A stretch of DNA of 64,000 nt from Spirochaeta sp. Its GTDB lineage: Bacteria > Spirochaetota > Spirochaetia > DSM-27196 > Alkalispirochaetaceae. The notes below the pieces were generated by a model that was given only the letters and a program-made list of their open reading frames with translations, had not been told where the DNA came from and did not search any database. The stretch is from assembly GCA_007130865.1 (NCBI GenBank), contig SLRR01000190.1:1-64000 (forward strand), written 5' to 3'. Below, in pieces: positions 16,915 through 25,519 of this stretch. Made by a program: the position numbers and the translations under genes. Position 1 is the stretch's first letter. Each line of letters opens with the position of its first letter.

Positions 16915-18608
16915 TGAACACGAACGCCTGGACGCTCGGTCTCGATATCAGTACTCAGAGCATCTCCGCGGCGGTCCTCGATCCCGGGGCGTCTCCGGCA
17001 CGGGTCGTGGCGGAACGGAGCATTCCCTATCGTGACGATCCGCGGCTGAACCGTTTCGGGATTAACCATGATTCACTTCTGGTGCCGCCTCGCGTTTCGG
17101 GCGAGGCGGACCAGCCCGCGGAGATGTTCCTGGCCGGACTCGACGCGATCCTGCAGGACCTGGCCGACGAGGGGGTCGAGATCCAGCGTATCGGGGCGGT
17201 GTCGGTAAGCGCGCAGCAGCACGGTCACGTATACCTGAACGAACAGGGACGGCGTGCTATCTCTGCGCTGGCGGAGCCACGGAAAGAGGCAGGAATGGTC
17301 GGCGCAGCCGCTGACGTCGCCGGCTCGGATCTGCCGACCCGCTTCACCGGAGCGTTCGCGTACGGCACAGCTCCGATCTGGCAGACCGCCGACTCGCAAC
17401 CGCAGGCGGACGAGATCCGCGCCGGCGTGGGCGGAACGGAAACGGTGGTGAACCTTTCCGGGTCCGACAGTCCCGCCAGATTTACCGGGGCGGTGATCCG
17501 GAGAACCGCCCGTCGCTATCCTGACGCGTGGCGAGCGACAGCCACGGTCCACCTGTTGAGCAGCTTGTTCTCCGCCGTGCTGACGGGAGATCCCGATTGC
17601 CCGATCGACTGGGGTAACGGGTCCGGTATGACCCTGATGGATTACCGGGAACGGCAGTGGTCGCCGGAACTGGTGACCGCCGTCGCGCAGGGTCTCCCGG
17701 GTGGACCGGAACGGTTGCGCGAAGTGCTTCCCGGACTGGCGGCCCCGGTCTTCCCGGTGGGGAGGATCGCGCCGTATTTCCAGGAGAAGTACGGGTTTGA
17801 CCCCGGGTGCGTCGTGAACGCCGGTAGCGGAGACAATCCCCAGTCAAAGGTAATGATCGACGGGGACCTCCTCTCGCTGGGAACCAGCTTTGTCTACATG
17901 GTGGACACCGGTGAGCCCCGCGTCGACCTGCAGGGATTTGCCAACAGTATGTACGACGGTATCGGGCGTCCCTTTGTATTTGCTTGTCGAACCAACGGCG
18001 CGATGGTCTGGGATCGGCTCCGATCGACATACGGCGCGGACCTGGAGCAGGCGGAAGCCGCGCTCCGGGCGGTTGCCCCGGGAAGCTTGGTGGAAATCTG
18101 GCAGCCCTACGCGGAGAGCTACCCCGTGGCGCCGCCGATAGAAAACGAGGCCGTCCGGAGTGGGACCGCTCGAAGCAGGGCTGCCCGCAGTGGCTCCGCC
18201 GCCGGAAGCGGGGATGAGTTCGCCCGGCTGTATTCAGCGATAGTCGATTCCGCGCTCGTCCTGACCCGGCACTACGCCCGGGGATTCGAGCGCGAGAGCG
18301 ACGCGGGTCCCCTGGCGCTTACCGGGGGCCCCGCCGCCAGCCCGTCGATACGGGCGCGCGTCGCCGCAGTATTCCAGCGACCAGTGGTTGTGCTCGGCGG
18401 TTCCGGCGCCGCGCTGGGGAGCGCTTTGTCGGCGTGGAAGACGTTGTGCGATACGGAGGGGCGCGATGCCCGACTGGAAGAGGTTCGGGCCGACCTGGTG
18501 CCGCCCGGGGCGGAAGTTGCTCCGGACCCTGAACTGGTAGCGGCGTACCAGGAGATAACGCCCGGGATAGTAGCGACGTTTCAGGAGAAGGCCCGGATCG
18601 GGACCTGA
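16914..18608 (+). CDS. xylB: Xylulokinase, FGGY family
   Basis: This enzyme phosphorylates D-xylulose after xylose isomerase. The ATG at 16914 overlaps the xylA stop. FGGY features include TLGLDISTQSISAAVLD at the N-terminus, APIWQTADS, WGNGSGMTLMDY, AGSGDNPQSKV, LLSLGTSFVYMVDTG and a C-terminal LTGGPAASPSIRARVAAVF with GSGAALGSALSA. At 564 residues it is about 60 longer than common XylB proteins. The excess lies in an insert before the APIW segment, which partly repeats a later RFTGA block, and in a Ser/Ala/Arg-rich low-complexity insert near residues 420-440. Whether these affect activity is unknown. Confidence 0.93.
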   Translation: MNTNAWTLGLDISTQSISAAVLDPGASPARVVAERSIPYRDDPRLNRFGINHDSLLVPPRVSGEADQPAEMFLAGLDAILQDLADEGVEIQRIGAVSVSAQQHGHVYLNEQGRRAISALAEPRKEAGMVGAAADVAGSDLPTRFTGAFAYGTAPIWQTADSQPQADEIRAGVGGTETVVNLSGSDSPARFTGAVIRRTARRYPDAWRATATVHLLSSLFSAVLTGDPDCPIDWGNGSGMTLMDYRERQWSPELVTAVAQGLPGGPERLREVLPGLAAPVFPVGRIAPYFQEKYGFDPGCVVNAGSGDNPQSKVMIDGDLLSLGTSFVYMVDTGEPRVDLQGFANSMYDGIGRPFVFACRTNGAMVWDRLRSTYGADLEQAEAALRAVAPGSLVEIWQPYAESYPVAPPIENEAVRSGTARSRAARSGSAAGSGDEFARLYSAIVDSALVLTRHYARGFERESDAGPLALTGGPAASPSIRARVAAVFQRPVVVLGGSGAALGSALSAWKTLCDTEGRDARLEEVRADLVPPGAEVAPDPELVAAYQEITPGIVATFQEKARIGT

Positions 18609-18613
18609 CGGGA

Positions 18614-19924
18614 TCACAAGCCGACGAGTTCTCCCGCGTGCGCCACAACGCGCCCCCGGTGGAGAACCCACAGCGGTGGCTTGTGGTGTGCCAGGAGCTC
18701 CCGAACCGCTCCCTCTTCGTGGACCACCAGGTTTGCAGGGTTGCCCGGGGCGAGTTCAAACTGTTCGATACCGAGTACCCGGGCAGCCTCGATCGTTACC
18801 ATATCGTAAAGCGCCTCCATCTCCACCGCGGAGGTCATCCAGAGCAGGTGCGCCGCGAGAAACGCTACCTCCAGCATGTTGTTCCGACCGAACGGGTAGT
18901 ACGCGTCGGTTATATCGTCCTGTCCCAGACCGACCGGGATCCCGGCGTTCCGGAGATCTCGTACGCGCGCGTGGAGAGGACCGGTATGCGGGTCGCTGAT
19001 CACGCCGATCCCGGCGCGTTTCAGCAGCGCCAGGAGCTTGCGGAAGTACGGCTCCGGGTAGAGCGCCATCGCCCGCGCGTGCTGCGCGGTAACGCGCCCG
19101 TGCAACCCGCGTCGTTCCGTCTCGATCGCGAGCGTCTCCAGCGTGCGCAGCCCCGCGTCGCCGGCGTCGTCCACGAGCATCGACACGTCGCGGTCGAACT
19201 CCACCGCCAGATCCAGCATCCGGGTCACGTGTTCCCGGGCGTCGTCGTCGGTCAATTCGATCCAGGGAATTCCGCCCACTGCGTCGGCTCCCTTCTCCAG
19301 GGCCCGTCGTACCAGATCGTCCGCACCGGGGTCCCGGAGGATGCCGTCCTGCGGAAACGCCACCGCCTGAACAACCACACGGTCGCGAAACTCGTCACGC
19401 CCCTTCATAACCGCGTCGATCCCGGCGAGTCCCGCGGTCGTATCGGTGTCGGCAAACGCCCGTATATGGCTGATTCCGTGGATCACCGCCAGGCGCAGGG
19501 CCCGGCGGATTCCCGGAAGCAGACCGTCTACGCTGTAGTTCTTCTTCACCGCCGCAGCGGCTTCGATCGCGGTCATGGCGCCGCCCATTCCCTGGCCGTG
19601 GTAATCGAGCAGCGCCGCGTCACCGAGCTGGTCCAGGGTATAGACCTTGCATAGATGCAGGTGACCGTTGACGAACGGTTCGGTCACGAATCCTTCTCCG
19701 GCATCGATCGTGGTGCTTGCTTCCGGCCAGGGATTCGTCGTGTTCTCACCATCGGGAACGATCTCTGCTACGTAGCCGTCCTGCAGCGCGATCGCTGCTA
19801 TCTGGTGGCGATTCACCGGCGTGGAGGTGACCCTGGGGTCGGGACGACTGTTGACCGTGGAGACGCGCGAGGCGTCGGTGTCGCGTCGCAGCCGGGCGTT
19901 CAGTATGACCGTATCGGGTTTCAT
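18614..19924 (-). CDS. Cytosine deaminase-like amidohydrolase
   Basis: The 436-residue protein follows the CodA/AtzC subgroup of amidohydrolases. It has FVNGHLHLCK (first metal motif), RVTAQHARAMALYPEPYFRKLLALLKRAGI, SDPHTGPLHAR and GLGQDDITDAYYPFGRNNMLEVAFLAAHL, with the last Asp as metal ligand. Aligning it by spacing with E. coli CodA, the position of metal ligand His214 holds Leu and that of catalytic Glu217 holds Asp (VSMLVDDAGD here versus DVHCDEIDD). It may use a different metal arrangement. It starts 1 bp after the MFS transporter gene, which probably imports its substrate. The substrate is unknown. Confidence 0.75.
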   Translation of the reverse strand: MKPDTVILNARLRRDTDASRVSTVNSRPDPRVTSTPVNRHQIAAIALQDGYVAEIVPDGENTTNPWPEASTTIDAGEGFVTEPFVNGHLHLCKVYTLDQLGDAALLDYHGQGMGGAMTAIEAAAAVKKNYSVDGLLPGIRRALRLAVIHGISHIRAFADTDTTAGLAGIDAVMKGRDEFRDRVVVQAVAFPQDGILRDPGADDLVRRALEKGADAVGGIPWIELTDDDAREHVTRMLDLAVEFDRDVSMLVDDAGDAGLRTLETLAIETERRGLHGRVTAQHARAMALYPEPYFRKLLALLKRAGIGVISDPHTGPLHARVRDLRNAGIPVGLGQDDITDAYYPFGRNNMLEVAFLAAHLLWMTSAVEMEALYDMVTIEAARVLGIEQFELAPGNPANLVVHEEGAVRELLAHHKPPLWVLHRGRVVAHAGELVGL

Positions 19925-19925
19925 C

Positions 19926-21113
19926 TCATGTTTCTCCTTCCGTGTATCGTACCGATGACATCGTGCCGACCCGGTCCGGGAAGTACCGTGCGATCACCAG
20001 GGCGGTAGTCATACCAAGAATGAGGATCGCTCCGAGCGCCACGGGAATGATTGGAACGCCGAACCGGTCCACCGTGGTCCCCACCAGGGGCGGGAAGACG
20101 ATACCTCCGATTCCGCCACCGGCGAGCACCAGCGGCGTTATCCGGGCGGCGCGGGTGGGAAAGGATCGGCGGATCCAGGATATCGCCGCGGGGAAGAACG
20201 GACCCAGAAAAAACCCGGTCAGGATATACGCGGGAATCGCCAGGGGATCGATCCGCGCGATCAGAGCCGTCGCCGCGGATAGACTCCCCGCACCGATGAC
20301 CATCACCGGTGGTGTGATGCGGATACTCAGTGGCATCGCCACGAGCCGTCCCGCGCTCAAAGCGAGCCAGAACAGCGAGGTCACGGACGCCACCACGGCG
20401 GCCGGGTGCAGGCGGGCAAGGCTGGTGGGAATCCAGTTGCTCGAGGTGGACTCCGCTCCGATGTACAGAACAAAGAGCAGCAGGAACGTTCCCGTTCCCA
20501 TCATGGCGACGCCGGCGCGGGATTGGTCCGTCTCCTGTGGAGGGGTGCGACGGGGCAGGCGCAGGGAGAGCACGAACGCTGTCATCGCCAGCGCTCCCCC
20601 GACGAGAAAACCCAGCCGATGATCGCCCAGCGACATTGAGACGCCGGCAAGGATCGGGCTCAGGATAGATCCGATCCCGAAGAACATATTAATAAGGTTC
20701 AGCGCGGCGGGCCCGAGTCTCCCGAAGTAATCGTCCACAAAGAGGTTGTACACCACGAGTGTTCCAAACCCGAATCCCAGCAGTAGCGCCGAGAAGAGGA
20801 TCCCGGTCCATACCCCGGACAACGCTACGCCGAGGAATCCCCCTGTAAAAAGCAATCCTCCCGCGGTGATCACGGGCCTAAACCCGAACCGCCCCGCTGC
20901 GACACCGGAGATCGCCACCGCGACGGTGGCGCCCGCAAAATGAAACGACGCGATCATCCCTGTAGCAGACGCGGAGAGACTATAGATCTCACGAAAATGA
21001 GGATAAAAGGGGCCGTACATTGCCTGGGACAATCCCAGCACCAGAAATGTAAGGGAGCCGGACAGCAAAAGGTAGCGCCGCTCCCGGTCGCGAAACAGAT
21101 TGAGCACCGTCAT
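19926..21113 (-). CDS. Major facilitator superfamily transporter
   Basis: A 395-residue polytopic membrane protein with about 12 hydrophobic helices and a Gly/Ala-rich first half (LSASATGMIASFHFAGATVAVAISG). The loop 2-3 region carries AAGRFGFRPVITAGG, a form of the MFS G-x-x-x-D/G-R-x-G-R motif. It resembles the FucP/NarK-like sugar and small-molecule permeases, but the substrate is not recognisable. The amidohydrolase gene begins 1 bp after its stop, so the two are almost certainly co-translated and probably act on the same compound. Confidence 0.85.
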   Translation of the reverse strand: MTVLNLFRDRERRYLLLSGSLTFLVLGLSQAMYGPFYPHFREIYSLSASATGMIASFHFAGATVAVAISGVAAGRFGFRPVITAGGLLFTGGFLGVALSGVWTGILFSALLLGFGFGTLVVYNLFVDDYFGRLGPAALNLINMFFGIGSILSPILAGVSMSLGDHRLGFLVGGALAMTAFVLSLRLPRRTPPQETDQSRAGVAMMGTGTFLLLFVLYIGAESTSSNWIPTSLARLHPAAVVASVTSLFWLALSAGRLVAMPLSIRITPPVMVIGAGSLSAATALIARIDPLAIPAYILTGFFLGPFFPAAISWIRRSFPTRAARITPLVLAGGGIGGIVFPPLVGTTVDRFGVPIIPVALGAILILGMTTALVIARYFPDRVGTMSSVRYTEGET

Positions 21114-21260
21114 CGTCGACGCTCACCATACGGAGAAGATCCGACGAACGCAAGCCCGCCGAAAACGTCTCGATTTTACTTCTTTCCTAGGTTGTGGTGG
21201 CGTATTCTGCTCGATAACACTGTGCGGCACGTACGGGCCGCTTCTCATAATCACGGCGAC

Positions 21261-21269
21261 TGCTATATC
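21261..21269 (+). promoter_or_regulatory. Extended -10 just before the EIIA-like gene
   Basis: TGC-TATATC at 21261-21269 is a TGn-extended -10 box. Only 8 nt separate it from ATG 21278 and no ribosome binding site fits between, so the transcript would be leaderless or nearly so. No good -35 is seen. Confidence 0.5.
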
Positions 21270-21277
21270 GTTCAGGG

Positions 21278-22063
21278 ATGAATATCCAGTTTTGCGAACC
21301 CGCCCGCATACTTGAAAGACGGGAAGCCGGGGACGTCCTGCGTGAGATCGCACGAACAGCGAGCGCGGTGGATGTGGTTCCCCTCGACGAGGAGGATCTA
21401 TTACGGCGCCTGCGCGAGCGTGAGGACGTCGCTTCCACGGCGATCGGTCACGGCGTGGCGATCCCCCACTGCATGGTAGATAGCATGGACACGATCGTAG
21501 TGGGGCTGGTAGCGGCACGTCCCGCGGTTTCTTTCGAGGAACCTGACGGCGAGCCGGTAGATCTGTTTTTTTTCATCGTGAGTCCCTCCAATGCCCGTAC
21601 CGTCCACCTGCAGGTGTTGGCCGCGATCTCCCGGGCTGTTCGGGACGAATCGTTCCGCCAGGGTCTTCGGAACGCTGGGACCGATCGGGATCTCACGGAA
21701 CTCCTCAAGACGAGATTGTCGCTACCGGAACACCAGCACGAGCAGAAACCGTGTCGGTTTCGAGTTCTCTTTCAGGACCCGGAGCTCCTGCAGGATGTGA
21801 TTGAGGATCTCTCGGCGTTCGGCGCGGGATCGATGGTTGTGTTTGAAGGGGAGAACGTCGCGTCGTACCTGGGAAATCTGCCGATCTTCGCAGGTCTGTG
21901 GTCCCCACGGGAGGATACGAGCATACACGTGCTGGAAGGGATTATCCACCGGGACCGCGCAAATGAACTGGCACGACGCGTCAGCGACCGGGCCGGTCAC
22001 AGTTCCGGAATATTGGTTACCGTGGAAGAGCTGCTGGTGGCTCACGGCGGACTGGAGACGTAG
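21278..22063 (+). CDS. PTS EIIA (PtsN-type) domain protein with C-terminal extension
   Basis: Residues about 3-145 form a PTS_EIIA type-2 domain with the phosphorylatable histidine in IGHGVAIPHC. About 115 further residues form a second domain of unknown type (FRVLFQDPELLQDVIEDLSAFGAGSM region), possibly ACT- or P-II-like. There is no EIIB or EIIC beside it. The Na+/H+-type antiporter gene follows after 2 bp, so this protein probably regulates that antiporter according to its phosphorylation state, as PtsN regulates potassium transport elsewhere. The role is inferred from position. Confidence 0.8.
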   Translation: MNIQFCEPARILERREAGDVLREIARTASAVDVVPLDEEDLLRRLREREDVASTAIGHGVAIPHCMVDSMDTIVVGLVAARPAVSFEEPDGEPVDLFFFIVSPSNARTVHLQVLAAISRAVRDESFRQGLRNAGTDRDLTELLKTRLSLPEHQHEQKPCRFRVLFQDPELLQDVIEDLSAFGAGSMVVFEGENVASYLGNLPIFAGLWSPREDTSIHVLEGIIHRDRANELARRVSDRAGHSSGILVTVEELLVAHGGLET

Positions 22064-22065
22064 CC

Positions 22066-23283
22066 GTGACCGGGATCGAGTTACCACCGCTCTTTGTCGC
22101 GGGTATTATCATACTGCTTGGTGTGTATTCCGGGCGCGCCGCCGCGGGTCTCCGTATGCCCACCCCGATCGGGTATATGGTGGTCGGGATCGTGCTCGGA
22201 CCGACGTTGATCGGCCTTATCACGGAGAGTATCCAGGTCAATTTTGAGTTCATCCAGGAGATAGGTCTCGGATTCGTGGCGCTCGCAATCGGACTGGAAC
22301 TGAACCGTCGTGCGATTCGCGGGGATACGCGACGGATCGTGGTCATTACCGTTGCGCAGGCATTGACGACGTTTATCCTCGTTGCAGCAGGTATCGCTCT
22401 GCTGACCGGCAACGTTCCACTGGCGCTCGTCTTTGGTGCGATTGCTACAGCTACCGCCCCTGCCGGTACGGTTGCGGTGATCCGGGAGTACCGTGCGCGG
22501 GGTGTGGTGACAACGACGTTGTACGCTGTTGTTGGTCTGGATGACGCGTTTTCTATAATTTTGTACGCCTTTGCCTCCGCCGCAGCATTGGCGATGATCG
22601 CCCCCGAACACGCCGGCATCGGAGCGACGTTGCTCGTGCCGTTGGTCGAGATCGGCGTGAGCGTCGTCCTCGGTATCGGTCTGGGCGTTTTGTTCGTTCT
22701 CCTGGCGCGACCACTCCTGCGGTCGGGGGATCTGTTCGTGCTGACCGTAGGTGTCGTTTTCGTCGCTTCCGGTCTGTCGGTTCTTTTACACGCATCGGTG
22801 ATCATGGTGGCGATGGTAATGGGCGTGGTGGTTACCAACACGCAGACCAGCGAGATGGTGCGTCGCGTGGGCGAAGGCATTTCCGTAGCGCTCCCGGTAG
22901 TATTCGTTCTGTTCTTCGCGCTCGCCGGGAGCCATCTTGATCTGGAGGGATTGCCGGCGATGGGCCTCGTAGGGCTCACGTACCTGGCGACGCGTATCGT
23001 CGGAAAAGTGGGAGGAACCTGGCTCGGAGCTGTGGGAACCCGCGCGGATTCCAGGGTTCGGCGGTACCTTGGTATGGCGTTGCTCGCGCAGGCGGGCGTT
23101 GCTATCGGCCTTGCCTTGAAAACCCACGGCAGCTTTGGCGGTATCGGGGATGCCGGCGCGGAGATCGCGCGGGTCATAATCACCACAGTCACTGCAGCGA
23201 CGATTTTCTTCGAGTTGATCGGGCCGATTCTGGCGAAGCATGCGCTCGATAAAGCCGGTGAGATACCCCCAGAAACCGGGTAA
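22066..23283 (+). CDS. CPA2-type cation/proton antiporter
   Basis: This 405-residue membrane protein starts at GTG 22066, 2 bp after the EIIA-like gene. It has about 12 hydrophobic segments and Na_H_Exchanger features: PIGYMVVGIVLGP near the N-terminus, GLGFVALAIGLELNRRAI, the ATATAPAGTVAVIREY ion-site helix and GLDDAFSIILYAFAS with its central Asp pair. It resembles KefB/NapA-type exchangers but lacks the TrkA-N domain. It probably exports Na+ or K+ in exchange for protons. Coupling to an EIIA-like protein suggests metabolic control of ion balance. Confidence 0.88.
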   Translation: MTGIELPPLFVAGIIILLGVYSGRAAAGLRMPTPIGYMVVGIVLGPTLIGLITESIQVNFEFIQEIGLGFVALAIGLELNRRAIRGDTRRIVVITVAQALTTFILVAAGIALLTGNVPLALVFGAIATATAPAGTVAVIREYRARGVVTTTLYAVVGLDDAFSIILYAFASAAALAMIAPEHAGIGATLLVPLVEIGVSVVLGIGLGVLFVLLARPLLRSGDLFVLTVGVVFVASGLSVLLHASVIMVAMVMGVVVTNTQTSEMVRRVGEGISVALPVVFVLFFALAGSHLDLEGLPAMGLVGLTYLATRIVGKVGGTWLGAVGTRADSRVRRYLGMALLAQAGVAIGLALKTHGSFGGIGDAGAEIARVIITTVTAATIFFELIGPILAKHALDKAGEIPPETG

Positions 23284-23350
23284 TCCAGGTATTCTATAAA
23301 AGTGCAGGAACGAGAGTTACGCTACTCGAGACGTGTTTGCAAACGTGGCC

Positions 23351-25084
23351 CTATGCGTCGGCAGGTGATGGATCCGGTTTGTCAACAGGCTGCTGCATAC
23401 CTCCCTGGAGCTCCCGGAGGGATGTGCGCAGGTTCATCTGCCGGATCGCCTCGGCGATATTCAACGAGTAATCCCCCATGTGCTCCAGATGGCTTATCAC
23501 ATCCAGCACCAGCAGTTCCCCCTTGAGATCCGAGCCCGTCCTGATACGTTCCCGAGCCGATTTTTTCAGGCGGTTGCGCATCGCGTTGATCCGTTCTTCC
23601 AGATCCCGGGCGTGCCGCAGATCCTCGTCGCGGCATGCTTCCGTGAGGATTCTATCCACAAATCCCACGAACTCCAGGACCAGGTCCGCGTACGGCGACA
23701 GTTCCATGATCGCCTCGGGAGCGATGGGTACTTCTTTGCGCTTGCGCCGGTCCGCTACGAGCGCGATGTTGTAACAACTGTCTGCCACGCTCTCCAGTTC
23801 ATCCACGATGCGGAGAAATGCCACTGCCGTGGCCGCCGTGGAATCGCGGTGGGAGTGAAACGAGGAGAGCGCCAGAGCACGGGAGATCTGTTCCTGCATC
23901 TGGTCGGTGTATTTCTCCCGGGTTTCGAGATGCCCCAGGATTTCCCCGGAAACCGTTTCGGGACTCCGGAAAAAATTCCAGGCATCGTCGAGCATCTTCG
24001 TGACGATATCCGCCATGCGTACCACTTCGTATCGGAGCTCCAGGAGGTATAGTTCCGCCCGCCCCTCGGTGTACGTCTCGGGTATGGGAAGGCGGTACGG
24101 TCCGGCGAGACCCGGATCGCCTTCATCCGGCACCAGTCGGGCGGCAACCCGTGCGATCGCCGGTACGAACCCGATGAACAGAACGGTGTTGGTCACGTTA
24201 AAGGCGGTGTGAAAGAGCGCGAGTCGTGTCGGCAGAAGTGAGCCTCCGGCGATCGCGTCTATCCCCCGTAGCGCCCAGGGAAAGACCGCCAGCATCCAGA
24301 CGACGCCGGTCACGTTGAAGAGCAGGTGCGCCCGCGCCGCGCGGCGACCGTTCACCGAGCCGCCCATAGCGGCGAGATTGGCGGTGATCGTTGTCCCGAC
24401 GTTCTCCCCCAGGATGATCGCCGCTGCGATCGGAAAGTCTATCCAGCCGGAGTAGGCCATGGTAAGCGTAATCGTCACCGCTGCGGAGGAGGACTGCACC
24501 AGGACGGTCAGTGCTGCTCCAACTACCACGAAGAGGAGAATCGAGGCCATGCCATGCCCCGAGAGCGAAGCGATCCGTTCCAGTAGTTCCGGATAAGCCT
24601 GGACGTCCGGTACTGCGTCCTTGAGAAACCCGAGTCCCATGAAGAGAAGTCCGAATCCTATCAACGCTTCCCCGGTGTCCGTCTTTCTCAGGCGGCGGTT
24701 GAATACCAGGAACGCCCCGAGTCCGACCGCGGGTAGCGCCGCGGCGGTGATGTTGAAGGAAAATCCCAGGACCGCGATGATCCACCCGGTCACGGTGGTG
24801 CCGATATTGGCTCCCATGATCGCTCCCACCGCCTGCTTGAGCGTAAGCAGCGTGGCGTTGACAAAACTCACGATCATGACGGTGGTTGCCGAGGAGGACT
24901 GCACCAGGACCGTGACGATGAACCCCGTAAAGACCGCGGCTACGCGGTTCGTCGTGAGGTGATCCAGTATCGACTGCAGGCGGTCACCGGCGGCGCGCTG
25001 TACGCCCTGGCTGAGCACCCGCATTCCGTAAACCAATAGACCGAGACTTCCGGCTATATACAGGATCTGGTATACCGTTCCCAT
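23351..25084 (-). CDS. Na+/phosphate cotransporter family protein with PhoU-like domain
   Basis: The 577-residue protein has two inverted Na_Pi_cotrans repeats, each with the QSSSA signature: LVQSSSATTVMIVSFVNA with GANIGTTVTGW, and VQSSSAAVTITLTMAYSG with GENVGTTITAN. The helical C-terminal part (from about 350) looks like PhoU: LEMGDYSLNIAEAIRQ-type repeats such as LEHMGDYSLNIAEAI and ELESVADSCYNIAL. Bacterial members (NptA/YjbB type) move phosphate with sodium. A small gene of unknown function lies 14 bp upstream in the same direction and is likely part of the same operon. Confidence 0.92.
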   Translation of the reverse strand: MGTVYQILYIAGSLGLLVYGMRVLSQGVQRAAGDRLQSILDHLTTNRVAAVFTGFIVTVLVQSSSATTVMIVSFVNATLLTLKQAVGAIMGANIGTTVTGWIIAVLGFSFNITAAALPAVGLGAFLVFNRRLRKTDTGEALIGFGLLFMGLGFLKDAVPDVQAYPELLERIASLSGHGMASILLFVVVGAALTVLVQSSSAAVTITLTMAYSGWIDFPIAAAIILGENVGTTITANLAAMGGSVNGRRAARAHLLFNVTGVVWMLAVFPWALRGIDAIAGGSLLPTRLALFHTAFNVTNTVLFIGFVPAIARVAARLVPDEGDPGLAGPYRLPIPETYTEGRAELYLLELRYEVVRMADIVTKMLDDAWNFFRSPETVSGEILGHLETREKYTDQMQEQISRALALSSFHSHRDSTAATAVAFLRIVDELESVADSCYNIALVADRRKRKEVPIAPEAIMELSPYADLVLEFVGFVDRILTEACRDEDLRHARDLEERINAMRNRLKKSARERIRTGSDLKGELLVLDVISHLEHMGDYSLNIAEAIRQMNLRTSLRELQGGMQQPVDKPDPSPADA

Positions 25085-25098
25085 TGTCGCCGCTCAGC

Positions 25099-25461
25099 TC
25101 ATAACGCTTTGTGAGATACCACCCGTTCCATCACGTACTGGACAAGGGAAAGCTCCAGTTCCTGGGCGTGTTCATCGATGAGGTCCCGCAGTACGGACCA
25201 GTCCTCCCGGGAGAGGGGATCCGCTTCGTCGTCGTACTGCATCCAGAAAAGGTCAACCATGTCCGCCAGGCGCTGGGGGATCTCCTCGACGGGATCCTGG
25301 GACTCCGCTACGTGTACGAAGAGCTCCGCTCCCAGGCCGCTCGGTAAGGGCGGCAGATTGCGCAGAAACAAGTCCTCCAGTGGCGACGGGCCGGCCTCGG
25401 GGCGAACTTCGTCCGGTGAAACTCGTCGACACTGCGAAAGAAATGTGCGGGAACGATACAT
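25099..25461 (-). CDS. Small acidic protein of unknown function
   Basis: I do not recognise this 120-residue protein. The start at 25461 is supported by AGGAG six bases before the ATG; a longer frame from 25494 has no such support. It is acidic and helical, with PLEDLFLRNLPPLPSGLGAELFVHV and a C-terminal run DEHAQELELSLVQYVMERV, and has no signal peptide or membrane segment. A -10-like TATAGT at 25471-25476 on the minus strand precedes it. The Na/Pi cotransporter follows after 14 bp, so it may be a cytoplasmic partner or regulator. Confidence 0.7.
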   Translation of the reverse strand: MYRSRTFLSQCRRVSPDEVRPEAGPSPLEDLFLRNLPPLPSGLGAELFVHVAESQDPVEEIPQRLADMVDLFWMQYDDEADPLSREDWSVLRDLIDEHAQELELSLVQYVMERVVSHKAL

Positions 25462-25481
25462 AGTGCTCCTACTATAGCGCG

Positions 25482-25510
25482 TTGACCAAAGCATTGGAAT
25501 TGCCTATGTT
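25482..25510 (+). promoter_or_regulatory. Promoter of the solenoid lipoprotein gene
   Basis: TTGACC at 25482-25487 and TATGTT at 25505-25510 are 17 bp apart. The -10 box ends 9 nt before ATG 25520, which leaves almost no leader. Confidence 0.6.
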
Positions 25511-25519
25511 GCAAACTTG

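Noticed and set aside
22017-23192. A 391-codon minus-strand frame rich in Thr, Pro and Arg
   Set aside because: Its composition is that of an antisense of a membrane protein; the antiporter on the plus strand is convincing.
23325-23350. GTTTGCAAAC palindrome between the antiporter and Na/Pi genes
   Set aside because: It lies between convergent genes with no promoter to regulate and is too short to be called an operator.
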